A stretch of 9,452 nucleotides of DNA from assembly GCA_015494675.1 (NCBI GenBank), contig WGAW01000067.1:1-9452 (forward strand), given 5' to 3'. Source of the stretch: Hydrogenimonas sp. (lineage in GTDB: Bacteria; Campylobacterota; Campylobacteria; Campylobacterales; Hydrogenimonadaceae). Below the pieces are notes generated by a model. It did not search any database, was not told the origin of the DNA, and saw only the letters and a list, made by a program, of their open reading frames with translations. Below, piece after piece: positions 1 through 5,962 of this stretch (its first letter is position 1; each line of letters begins with the position of its first letter). The translations under genes were made by a program, and so were the position numbers.

Positions 1-382
1 GTATGGCTATACGCTCTATGGACCCCCCCTTAAGCGAAAAAAGAGACTCTTTTATATCTACGTTCTTAAGAGTCCATACCACCAGATAGCCGGTCGCGTA
101 GACCCTCGGCTCGTTCAGCGTAAAGCCCTCTCTCTTCAGGCGCTGCGGATATTTCATATCGGCGGAGAGAAAGATATCGTAGGGCGCGCCGTTCTCTATC
201 TGGGCCGTCAGCTTGCCCGAAGAGCCGACGACGGTTCTGATATCTATGCCGCTGCTCTTTTTGAAAGCGGTGCGCAGCTCGTCCACGGCGTAGTGGACAT
301 TGGCGGCTACCGCAACGGTTACGGCGGCTACCGATGAAACGGAGCAGAAAAACAGAAGCAGAAGTGTCGCTGCGACTCTCAC
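1..382 (-). CDS. modA: Molybdate ABC transporter periplasmic binding protein ModA (3' part outside window)
   Basis: ModA captures molybdate (or tungstate) in the periplasm and passes it to the ModBC importer. The visible 127 codons begin with a secretion signal: MRVAATLLLLFFC, then a small-residue stretch ending near SSVAA. The mature start follows the family pattern: VAVAANVHYAVDEL, then GSSGKLTAQIENGAPYDIF (GSSG is the oxyanion-binding loop) and LSADMKYPQRL. The frame stays open to the left edge, so the C-terminal half, and probably modB and modC, lie outside. I chose the GTG at 382-380 because an AAAAGGA ribosome binding site sits just upstream and the signal peptide follows at once; an ATG four bases earlier is in another frame. 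The gene lies downstream of a ModE operator and modE, so it should be repressed when molybdate is plentiful. The family call is firm; molybdate rather than tungstate is inferred from the modE neighbour. Confidence 0.92.
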   Translation of the reverse strand, partial: MRVAATLLLLFFCSVSSVAAVTVAVAANVHYAVDELRTAFKKSSGIDIRTVVGSSGKLTAQIENGAPYDIFLSADMKYPQRLKREGFTLNEPRVYATGYLVVWTLKNVDIKESLFSLKGGSIERIAI

Positions 383-394
383 ACATATCCTTTT

Positions 395-418
395 AAAAAC
401 GGCGATGCACCCTCGCCG
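395..418 (-). terminator. Terminator-like hairpin in the modA leader, possible attenuator
   Basis: Read on the minus strand, CGGCGA (418-413) pairs with TCGCCG (405-400) around a 7-nt loop and is followed directly by five T (399-395), the form of an intrinsic terminator. It lies between the ModE operator and the modA ribosome binding site, so a transcript that starts at the operator would have to cross it to reach modA. The bases GCCGA just upstream (425-421) could pair with the 5' arm instead (415-419, loop very tight), which would allow two states. A terminator for an upstream modE transcript is the simpler alternative. The stem is only 6 bp, so strength is uncertain. Confidence 0.4.
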
Positions 419-435
419 ATTCGGCTCTCATGGAC

Positions 436-461
436 TCGTTATATAAAAATATATATAACGA
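436..461 (-). promoter_or_regulatory. ModE operator (molybdate-responsive palindrome)
   Basis: A perfect inverted repeat with 10-bp arms: TCGTTATATA (436-445) and TATATAACGA (452-461), separated by six A/T bases. This matches the known ModE box architecture, two CGTTATAT-type half-sites a few bases apart. It sits 54 bp upstream of the modA start and about 135 bp downstream of the modE stop. The A/T-rich centre contains several possible -10 hexamers, so bound ModE-molybdate would block the modA promoter directly. Because the site is symmetrical it could also influence transcription to the right. Sequence symmetry and neighbouring genes agree, so confidence is high. Confidence 0.87.
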
Positions 462-484
462 ATTGTATGCCCATATTGCTGAAG

Positions 485-578
485 CGAAGCTTTATTACCG
501 CACCGATGTAACGCAAACTCCGGGCAATGCCCGCAATTTGGCAGGGGGTGAGCGGCCCTACAACCCCCTGAAGCTTCG
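485..578. other. Unrecognised multi-hairpin (cloverleaf-like) element between modE and modA
   Basis: An 8-bp closing stem, CGAAGCTT (485-492) with AAGCTTCG (571-578), encloses three smaller hairpins. These are TTAC/GTAA (495-498 with 508-511, weak); CAAA plus CGGGC with GCCCG plus TTTG (514-525 with 529-540, a 3/3 internal loop and a 3-nt apical loop); and CAGGGGGT with ACCCCCTG (542-549 with 563-570, a 13-nt loop). The fold is possible on either strand. No T-run follows on either side, so it is not a standard terminator. It lacks a T-loop, so it is not a tRNA, and I recognise no riboswitch core. It could be a 3' structure of the modE message, a small RNA, or the remnant of a mobile palindromic repeat. 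The pairings are visible; any function is a guess. Confidence 0.35.
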
Positions 579-595
579 AAATCTCAAATTAATCA

Positions 596-1375
596 TCATC
601 TGGCCAGAATGACGTCCGAGGGGCTGAAGAGGGCGTATGCCGAGCTCCCTTTTTTCAACCCTGCCGCTTGCGCCTCACTCCTCTTTACGACCGATACGAC
701 TCTCGCACCGTTTCTCAAAACAAGTCCTACTTCTGTAAACTCCCCGTCTTCGACTAAAGAGTCCACTCTCGCCTCGAGTACGTTGAAACCGCTCTTTTTC
801 GGCGCTTTCGCCGCAGGCTTGATCCAACTGCTTTTGATGAGGGCAAAGATCTCCATACCCGTCTCTATCCCCATCTTTTCGGCGCTTACGCTCGTAATCA
901 GCGCCCTTATCAGTTCACCGCCGCCGATATCGAGCTCCACTTCGCACTCGACCTCCCCGCACTCCACCCTAACTACGCGGCCGAGATACTGGTTTCTGGC
1001 ACTTGTTTGAAGCGTAAGCCGCCTGCTCAATGACCGGAGCCTCTCTGACTCCACAGCCTGCTCGCTGACAAGATCGAAGAGTCTTTGCTGCAGCGAAGAT
1101 ATCTCTTTGTATATCCGGATATACTCCCGCCCCTTTTCGGTAAGCCTCGTTCCGCCTCCGCCTCTGCCTCCGGTCTCTTTGGCCACGATGGGCTCTCTGC
1201 TCAGAGAGTTCATCTCGTTCACCGCATCCCATGCGGCTTTGTAACTCATCTTCATCGCCTTGGCGGCTTTGGATATGGAGCCGTGACGGGCTATCTGCTC
1301 CAGAAGCTCTATGCGTCCCTTTCCGAAGAAGGCCTTCTCGTCACTCTCGAACCATAGATTGCTTTTGATTTTCAT
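596..1375 (-). CDS. modE: Molybdate-responsive transcriptional regulator ModE
   Basis: ModE binds molybdate in the cytoplasm and then represses molybdate-transport genes. At 259 aa it matches full-length ModE (about 262 aa in E. coli). Residues 18-85 form the LysR-type winged helix-turn-helix, with GRIELLEQIARHGSISKAAK as the first helices and SYKAAWDAVNEMN as the recognition region. The GGRGGGGTRLTEKG stretch is the usual wing. Residues 122-190 and 197-258 are two Mop (TOBE) domains. The hallmark SARNQYLGRV is at 125-134; S125 and R127, T161, and K181-S182 correspond to molybdate-contacting positions known from the E. coli protein, so the sensor looks intact. A TATAAT box lies seven bases before the ATG with no clear ribosome binding site, which suggests leaderless translation. 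The matching operator lies downstream, before modA. Confidence 0.95.
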   Translation of the reverse strand: MKIKSNLWFESDEKAFFGKGRIELLEQIARHGSISKAAKAMKMSYKAAWDAVNEMNSLSREPIVAKETGGRGGGGTRLTEKGREYIRIYKEISSLQQRLFDLVSEQAVESERLRSLSRRLTLQTSARNQYLGRVVRVECGEVECEVELDIGGGELIRALITSVSAEKMGIETGMEIFALIKSSWIKPAAKAPKKSGFNVLEARVDSLVEDGEFTEVGLVLRNGARVVSVVKRSEAQAAGLKKGSSAYALFSPSDVILAR

Positions 1376-1381
1376 GTAGAT

Positions 1382-1387
1382 ATTATA
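1382..1387 (-). promoter_or_regulatory. Probable modE promoter -10 box, close enough for a leaderless transcript
   Basis: A perfect TATAAT on the minus strand ends seven bases before the modE ATG (1375). Normal spacing from a -10 box puts transcription start at or within a base or two of the start codon. No good -35 hexamer is visible, which is common for the main sigma factor in Campylobacterota. No purine-rich ribosome binding site lies between the box and the ATG, in keeping with a leaderless message. Confidence 0.5.
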
Positions 1388-1410
1388 GCCGAAGATAGCG
1401 GCTTGAGGGG

Positions 1411-1430
1411 TTCTCCCCGCAGGGGGAGAA
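1411..1430. terminator. Strong hairpin between the channel gene and modE
   Basis: TTCTCCCC (1411-1418) and GGGGAGAA (1423-1430) form a perfect 8-bp stem with a 4-nt loop in the 72-bp gap after the channel gene. Its position suits transcription termination of the DUF481-channel operon before the modE promoter. There is no T-run on the minus strand, so it is not a textbook intrinsic terminator; it may stop or protect the mRNA 3' end in another way. The flanking GAGGGG and GAGAGGGGG runs give it the look of a repeated intergenic palindrome. Confidence 0.4.
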
Positions 1431-1447
1431 AGAGAGGGGGTGTCCTA

Positions 1448-2281
1448 TCAGCTCTGCTCAGGTTTGTCCAGGTGGACATCCATCTGGGGATAGGGGATGC
1501 TGATACCCTTTTCGTCGAAGATAAGCTTCACCTTCTCGATCGTATCGAAATAGACTCCCCAGTAGTCGCCGCTCTTTACCCAGACGCGACAGACAAAGTT
1601 TACACTGCTGTCCGCAAGTTCCGATACGGCGACAAAGGGCGCCGGATCTTTCAGAATGCGTTCATCATCAGTTAGAATCTCTTCGAGTGTCCTCTTGGCG
1701 AGCTTCAGGTCGTCGTCGTATCCTATGCCGAAGGTCCACTCCACCCGTCTTGTCTCCTTGGCGGAGTAGTTCGTTATGGTTCCGCCTATAATTGCGCCGT
1801 TTGGAACTATGACGACTTTGTTGTCGCCCGTTTTGAATATGGTGGAGAACATGTTTATCTCCTCGACCACGCCGGCGGTACCGCCCGCCTCTACGAAGTC
1901 CCCCACCTTGAAGGGTCTAAAGAGTATAAGCAGTACGGCCGCACCGACATTCGAGAGGGTGCCTTGCAGCGCCAGACCCACAGCCAGACCGGCCGCACCC
2001 AAAATGGCGACGAACGAAGTGGTGTTTACGCCGAGATTGTTGAGTGCCGCCAGAATGACGACGATCATCAAAACGACATATATCAGGCTGCCCGTGAAGG
2101 AGACTAACGTCGCTTCGACCTTGCCCCGCTCCATAATCTTTTTGATACTGTTGGTAACGGCTTTGGCGATCCACTTTCCTATGATGAATATCGCTACGGC
2201 GCCAATCAGCTTCAGGCCGTATGTGACGGCCAGATCCGCAAAGTGGTTTATATCTATATCTTTAAAAAAGTCCATATTCAT
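1448..2281 (-). CDS. mscS: MscS-family small-conductance mechanosensitive channel
   Basis: An inner-membrane channel that opens under membrane tension during hypo-osmotic shock and releases small solutes. Its 277 aa are close to E. coli MscS (286 aa), the minimal three-helix form. TM1 is about residues 20-40, TM2 62-83, and the pore helix TM3 92-124, with the Ala/Gly-packed LGAAGLAVGLALQGTLSN pattern followed by FRPFKVGDFVEAGG, the start of the cytoplasmic beta domain. Residues 140-265 form the vestibule, ending in the characteristic ISIPYPQMDVHL. The start may be Met1 or Met3; both are ATG and the ribosome binding site is weak, so translation may depend on coupling to the DUF481 gene 15 nt upstream. 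Family assignment is firm; the symbol is by similarity and a paralogue cannot be excluded. Confidence 0.9.
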   Translation of the reverse strand: MNMDFFKDIDINHFADLAVTYGLKLIGAVAIFIIGKWIAKAVTNSIKKIMERGKVEATLVSFTGSLIYVVLMIVVILAALNNLGVNTTSFVAILGAAGLAVGLALQGTLSNVGAAVLLILFRPFKVGDFVEAGGTAGVVEEINMFSTIFKTGDNKVVIVPNGAIIGGTITNYSAKETRRVEWTFGIGYDDDLKLAKRTLEEILTDDERILKDPAPFVAVSELADSSVNFVCRVWVKSGDYWGVYFDTIEKVKLIFDEKGISIPYPQMDVHLDKPEQS

Positions 2282-2296
2282 AATCTTTTCAACACC

Positions 2297-3007
2297 TTAA
2301 AAGTTGTAGACAATACCGGCGGTAGTGGTCGTGTCCGTCTTCTTCTTTCCGAGTGCGGGAACATTGTCGTATTTTATCTGGAAACCCATCTTGAAAGAGA
2401 GCTGGTCGACTATAAGCATCTTGAGCCCGAGGTTTACGACGGTTTCGTAATCTTTTACCCGCTTTAGATTGTCGAGCAGGTTCCAGTCGGCGGTGAACCG
2501 GTTGGTTTTACTGAAGTTGTAGATATAGTCGAGACCCCCTTTGAGGTAGTAGAAGTTGTCGTGCGGCTGCGATGTGTAGTTGCTTCTTCTAAACTGCAGA
2601 CCGCCTTTGCCCTTCAGGCTCTGCTTCTCATCTTTCATTATGTTGTACCCCAGACCGGCACCCAGGTTGTACTGCTGATTGTAACCCTCGAAGGTGTTTC
2701 TGATGGCCGACGCTTCACCGTAGGCGAAGAGATCGCTGTTGACATAGCGGTTTACGGTGTAAAAGAGCCTGTAGCGCTCATCCGATTTGACTCCGCTCTT
2801 TTCACCGTAAAGTATGTCGGCTTTAAAGTGCATATCGGTATCCGCGGCGTACTGATAGTCGTTTTTGTACGCGGCGTTGAGAGACTGGCTCTCGGAGTTT
2901 CCGGTAGAACCGATATAGCCGAGCTCTACACTCTGCTTCAAGGTTCCGACCGGATCGGCGGCCCACAAGGCGCACCCTGCAAGTCCCATTGCGACGATTT
3001 TTTTCAT
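2297..3007 (-). CDS. DUF481 (YdiY-like) outer-membrane beta-barrel protein
   Basis: A 236-aa secreted protein resembling DUF481 proteins, which include the putative salt-induced outer-membrane protein YdiY; the molecular role of the family is unknown. The N-terminus, MKKIVAMGLAGCALWAADP, is a signal peptide, probably cut after LWA. It also contains LAGC (9-12), which fits a lipobox, although the hydrophobic stretch before it is short. The mature part is a run of alternating, aromatic-rich beta strands opening with VELGYIGSTGNSESQSL and closing with TTAGIVYNF, the terminal Phe signature of outer-membrane barrels. A strong GAGGAGG ribosome binding site precedes the ATG, so the start is secure. 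The channel gene follows after 15 nt, suggesting one operon and a shared link to osmotic stress. Divergent from rimO across about 135 bp. Confidence 0.85.
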   Translation of the reverse strand: MKKIVAMGLAGCALWAADPVGTLKQSVELGYIGSTGNSESQSLNAAYKNDYQYAADTDMHFKADILYGEKSGVKSDERYRLFYTVNRYVNSDLFAYGEASAIRNTFEGYNQQYNLGAGLGYNIMKDEKQSLKGKGGLQFRRSNYTSQPHDNFYYLKGGLDYIYNFSKTNRFTADWNLLDNLKRVKDYETVVNLGLKMLIVDQLSFKMGFQIKYDNVPALGKKKTDTTTTAGIVYNF

Positions 3008-3090
3008 AACTCCTCCTCAATCATCTTTTTGCAGGCGTATGTTAACGTATTTAATGTGAATCTATTGTGAAATGGGTTTCGATTTATCTT

Positions 3091-3119
3091 CGTTAAACGA
3101 TTTCGTTATATGGTAGAAT
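3091..3119 (+). promoter_or_regulatory. Probable rimO-tilS promoter
   Basis: TAGAAT (3114-3119) preceded by TGG gives an extended -10 box (TGN-TAGAAT). A weak -35-like CGTTAA lies at 3091-3096, 17 bp upstream. Transcription would start near 3126, leaving a leader of about 17 nt with GAGGA before the ATG at 3143. AACGA (3096-3100) and TCGTT (3103-3107) form a small inverted repeat between the two boxes. Confidence 0.5.
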
Positions 3120-3142
3120 TCAAAAAAATATTGAGGATCGAT

Positions 3143-4456
3143 ATGAACGGAAAACTGCACGTCGTTTCATTGGGGTGTACCAAAAACCTTGTAGATACGG
3201 AAGTGATGCTCGGACGGCTCAGAAGTTTCGAGATGACAGATACGCCAGATGAAGCGGATGTGATCATAGTAAATACATGCGGCTTTATAGATGCGGCCAA
3301 AGAGGAGAGCATACAGACGGTTCTGAACCTTCATGAAGCGCGCAAAGAGGATTCGCTTCTGGTGATGGCGGGGTGTCTGAGCGAGCGGTACAAAGAGGAG
3401 CTCCAGAAGGAGATGCCCGAAGTCGACATCTTCACGGGAGTCGGAGACTACGACAAGATCGACGAGTTGATAAGAGCGAAACGGAGCCGCTTCACTCCGC
3501 ACGTCTTTTTGAGCGACAACCAGGAGCGGGTAATAACCGGCTCCTCTTCGCACGCATATATCAAACTGGCCGAGGGGTGCAACCAGAGCTGCAGCTTCTG
3601 TGCTATTCCCGGGTTCAAAGGAAAACTGCACTCAAGAACTCTCGAAAGTGTCGAAAAAGAGGTCAGACGCCTGACAGAAAACGGGTTTTACGACTTCAGC
3701 TTCATATCGCAAGACTCCAGCAGCTACCTCTACGATACGGGTGAGAGGGACGGGCTCATAAGACTCATAGAGAGGGTGGAGAAGATCGAGGGGGTAAAGA
3801 GCGCAAGGATACTCTACCTCTACCCGAGCACGACCTCCCTCGAGCTGATCGACAGGATAGCGGAGTCGCCCGTTTTTCAAAACTACTTCGATATGCCGAT
3901 CCAGCATATAGATCCCGAGATTTTAAAGAGGATGAAGCGGGGTATAGGAAGCGAAAAGATCGACACCCTGCTCAAGGCGATGAGAAGTGTAGAAAACAGC
4001 TTCGTCAGAACGAGTGTAATAATCGGTTTTCCGACCGAGAGTGACGAACAGTTCGGCCGTCTTTGCGATTACCTCGAAGAGTTCGGATTCGACAGGGTGA
4101 ACGTTTTCGAATACTCCGACGAAGAGGGGACCGACTCTTACACTCTGACCCCGAAAGTCCCCCCGGAAACGGTCGAGAAGCGCCTCGAGACCGTCGCTCC
4201 GATCGTGGAGAGGTCGACTCTGGAGTCTCTCGAAAAGATGGTCGGCCGGAAGGTAGAAGCGGTCGTGGAGGGGCCGAGCGACGAGCACGAGTTCCTTCTC
4301 TCGGCCAGGCCGCTGCTCTGGGCCCCCGATATCGACGGGGAGTTGCTGATAAACGAGAGCGAGCTGGAAGACCTGAAGTTCGGCTCCGCCTACACGGTAG
4401 AGATAACGCAGCTTGCGGGCACGCAGCTTCTGGGGCGCATCGTAGATGCTCGATAG
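3143..4456 (+). CDS. rimO: Ribosomal protein S12 methylthiotransferase RimO
   Basis: RimO is a radical-SAM, iron-sulfur enzyme that adds a methylthio group to a conserved Asp of ribosomal protein S12 (Asp89 in E. coli numbering). The N-terminal UPF0004 domain has its three cluster cysteines at C12 (SLGCTKN), C46 (NTCGFI) and C78 (MAGC). The radical-SAM CxxxCxxC is AEGCNQSCSFCAIP (C146, C150, C153). The C-terminal 65 or so residues are a TRAM domain. LGCTKNLVDTEVMLGRL separates RimO from MiaB, which has a different N-terminal signature. I chose the ATG at 3143 (437 aa) over one at 3110: GAGGA lies at the right distance, known homologues begin close to the LHVVSLGCTKN segment, and the earlier ATG falls inside the promoter. 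Its 3' end overlaps tilS by 11 nt, implying translational coupling; the same pairing is known in Campylobacter, as I recall. Confidence 0.94.
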   Translation: MNGKLHVVSLGCTKNLVDTEVMLGRLRSFEMTDTPDEADVIIVNTCGFIDAAKEESIQTVLNLHEARKEDSLLVMAGCLSERYKEELQKEMPEVDIFTGVGDYDKIDELIRAKRSRFTPHVFLSDNQERVITGSSSHAYIKLAEGCNQSCSFCAIPGFKGKLHSRTLESVEKEVRRLTENGFYDFSFISQDSSSYLYDTGERDGLIRLIERVEKIEGVKSARILYLYPSTTSLELIDRIAESPVFQNYFDMPIQHIDPEILKRMKRGIGSEKIDTLLKAMRSVENSFVRTSVIIGFPTESDEQFGRLCDYLEEFGFDRVNVFEYSDEEGTDSYTLTPKVPPETVEKRLETVAPIVERSTLESLEKMVGRKVEAVVEGPSDEHEFLLSARPLLWAPDIDGELLINESELEDLKFGSAYTVEITQLAGTQLLGRIVDAR

Positions 4457-5438
4457 CGAGGCCCTCGACAGGCTCCGCGGCTCCAAGAGCCTGCTGGCGT
4501 TTTCGGGCGGAGTCGACTCGAGCGCACTCTACCATCTTCTGAAAGAGCTGAATATAGATTTCGATATAGCTATCGTCAACTACGGCACCAGGCCGCAGAG
4601 CATGGAGGAGGAACTGTATGCGAAGGAGCTGGCCGAAAGGGACGGCAAAAAGGTTTATATCCGAAGATGCACGATATCGTCGAGCGACTTCGAGCGGCTT
4701 GCGCGAGAGGAGAGATACACCTTTTTCGAAGAGCTGATATCGCGTTACGGGTACCAAAACCTGATCACGGCCCATCAGCTCGACGATATGCTGGAGTGGG
4801 GGCTTATGCAGCTTTGCAAAGGGTGCGGAACCGTCGAATTCGTGGGTATGCGGCCGGTGGAGCGCAGAGGCGGCTATTTCCTGGTCAGACCGCTCCTTTT
4901 TACACCCAAAAAGAGGCTGCTGGACTATCTTCACAAGCATAAAACGAAATACTTTATCGACGAAACAAACCTCAGCGACAGGCACACAAGAAACAGATTC
5001 AGGAAAGAGGCGGCGACGTTCCTGATGGAGGAGTGCGCGGACGGAGTCGCAAGAAGCTTCCGATATATACTCAAAGACAAAGATGAGCTTCTAAGGCAGG
5101 CCGAACCCCTCTCCACTCTCCGTAAAGCGACGATTTTGAGACGTCCAAAAAGCGATTCGGCGGCGATTCGCTCAATAGACAGGGTCCTGAAAGAGAACGG
5201 CTACATTCTCTCGGCACCGCAGAAAGAGGAGATCGCCGAAAACGGCTCCGTGGTTGTCGGAGGAGAGTGGGCGGTAGAGATTACGGACGAGAAGATATGG
5301 ATAGCGCCCTATATCAATGCAGTTATGCCGAAAACCTTCAAAGAGCTATGCCGGAGGCTGAAGATTCCACCGAAGATCAGGCCCTATCTATTCTCCGTCG
5401 GAGCCGACGAAGAGTTGCTATCGTCGCTCGCTTCCTGA
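4446..5438 (+). CDS. tilS: tRNA(Ile)-lysidine synthetase TilS
   Basis: TilS joins lysine to C34 of the CAU-anticodon tRNA-Ile using ATP, so that it reads AUA and is charged with isoleucine. It is expected to be essential, and AUA codons are frequent throughout this window. The N-type ATP pyrophosphatase loop is AFSGGVDSSAL (18-28). The second motif reads AHQLDDMLEWGLMQLCKG (109-126) where most bacteria have AHHADDQAETVLMRLLRG; this deviation is, from memory, usual in Campylobacterota. NLSDRHTRNRFR (175-186) matches the conserved tRNA-binding region. At 330 aa it is short beside E. coli (about 430 aa) but normal for epsilon forms with a reduced C-terminus. It starts inside the end of rimO (11-nt overlap). 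Its last 55 bp are antisense to the 3' end of the PilO-like gene, with no terminator between them. Confidence 0.92.
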   Translation: MLDSEALDRLRGSKSLLAFSGGVDSSALYHLLKELNIDFDIAIVNYGTRPQSMEEELYAKELAERDGKKVYIRRCTISSSDFERLAREERYTFFEELISRYGYQNLITAHQLDDMLEWGLMQLCKGCGTVEFVGMRPVERRGGYFLVRPLLFTPKKRLLDYLHKHKTKYFIDETNLSDRHTRNRFRKEAATFLMEECADGVARSFRYILKDKDELLRQAEPLSTLRKATILRRPKSDSAAIRSIDRVLKENGYILSAPQKEEIAENGSVVVGGEWAVEITDEKIWIAPYINAVMPKTFKELCRRLKIPPKIRPYLFSVGADEELLSSLAS

Positions 5439-5962
5439 CTCTTTTCTCTCCTCTCTTCGAAGACCCGGATCCTGAATATACCTTCGATTTCACCCTTGTC
5501 GGCTCGAAAAGCGATAGGAAAATCGGCCTGTATCACATAAGGGAGCGACGAAAGAGCGTCCAGAAAGCGATAGAAGTTCTGCGGGGACTCCATCTTCGTC
5601 ATGGCGTTGAGCTCATATATCTTGTAGTGCGGATCGGAGAGGTTCACATCTATCGGTTTCAGGTCGACTTTTTGGAAAAACTTCTCGGCACTCTCTATAA
5701 AGAGCTTCTCGTTCCACCTGTTTTCGAAAGCTTCGGTAACTTTTCTCTGTTTGCTTCGCAGTACCTTCAGTCTATCGAAAATCTCGTCGTGCTCCTGCTC
5801 GGCGGCCATAAATTCGGCTTTGCTCCGAGTATATTCGCCGTTTACGCGCTTATACTCCTTTACAGATGGAATCACGAGCGCGAAGATCAGCATGAAAACG
5901 ATGACAAGATAGAGCAGAATCCATATCAGCATCCGTACAAGACGCACCTCTTTCAGGCTCAC
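5384..5962 (-). CDS. PilO-like inner-membrane assembly protein
   Basis: A 192-aa bitopic membrane protein with the PilO (GspM-like) plan: short cytoplasmic tail, one TM helix (about 11-32), a periplasmic coiled coil (about 33-80, with EYTRSKAEFMAAEQEHDEIF), then a ferredoxin-like domain (about 85-170). The segment SPQNFYRFLDALSSLPYVI followed by a beta strand (GIFRIRVFEE) is the typical PilO/PilN pattern. Such proteins pair with a PilN-like partner to form the alignment platform between a cytoplasmic ATPase ring and the outer-membrane secretin. The start is GTG and overlaps the PilN-like stop by 4 nt (GTGA). The final 18 residues are Ser/Asp/Glu-rich, look disordered, and are encoded wholly within the tilS 3' end on the other strand. 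Family call is by fold plan and neighbours, not strong motifs; in Campylobacterota it may serve DNA uptake rather than a pilus. Confidence 0.72.
   Translation of the reverse strand: MSLKEVRLVRMLIWILLYLVIVFMLIFALVIPSVKEYKRVNGEYTRSKAEFMAAEQEHDEIFDRLKVLRSKQRKVTEAFENRWNEKLFIESAEKFFQKVDLKPIDVNLSDPHYKIYELNAMTKMESPQNFYRFLDALSSLPYVIQADFPIAFRADKGEIEGIFRIRVFEERREKSQEASDDSNSSSAPTENR

Noticed and set aside
66..386. A 106-codon frame starting at an ATG four bases before the modA GTG.
   Set aside because: The overlapping frame from the GTG encodes a signal peptide and unmistakable ModA motifs; this one is Arg-rich noise.
485..578. Identification of the hairpin element as a tRNA, an FMN or c-di-GMP-I riboswitch, or a Moco RNA.
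   Set aside because: The closing stem and arms recall a tRNA but there is no T-loop or CCA-side pattern. Short matches (GGCAGGGGGTG to FMN, ACGCAAACTCCGG to c-di-GMP-I) lack the remaining conserved cores, and it does not resemble the E. coli moaA leader as I remember it.
430..612. A 60-codon open frame on the plus strand between modA and modE.
   Set aside because: It runs through the ModE operator and the hairpin element, overlaps the modE 3' end, has no ribosome binding site and resembles no protein; the DNA is better explained as regulatory.
3103..3112. A sequence matching nine of ten bases of the ModE half-site (TCGTTATAT) at the rimO promoter.
   Set aside because: No second half-site occurs at the required spacing and A/T-rich promoters throw up such matches; control of rimO by ModE is not supported.
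3110..3142. An earlier in-frame ATG that would lengthen RimO by 11 residues.
   Set aside because: It lies inside the predicted extended -10 region, has no ribosome binding site and adds residues absent from homologues, while GAGGA precedes the ATG at 3143.
4005..4985. A 326-codon open frame on the minus strand across rimO and tilS.
   Set aside because: Its product is Arg/Pro/Ser-rich low-complexity sequence opposite two genes with intact catalytic motifs.
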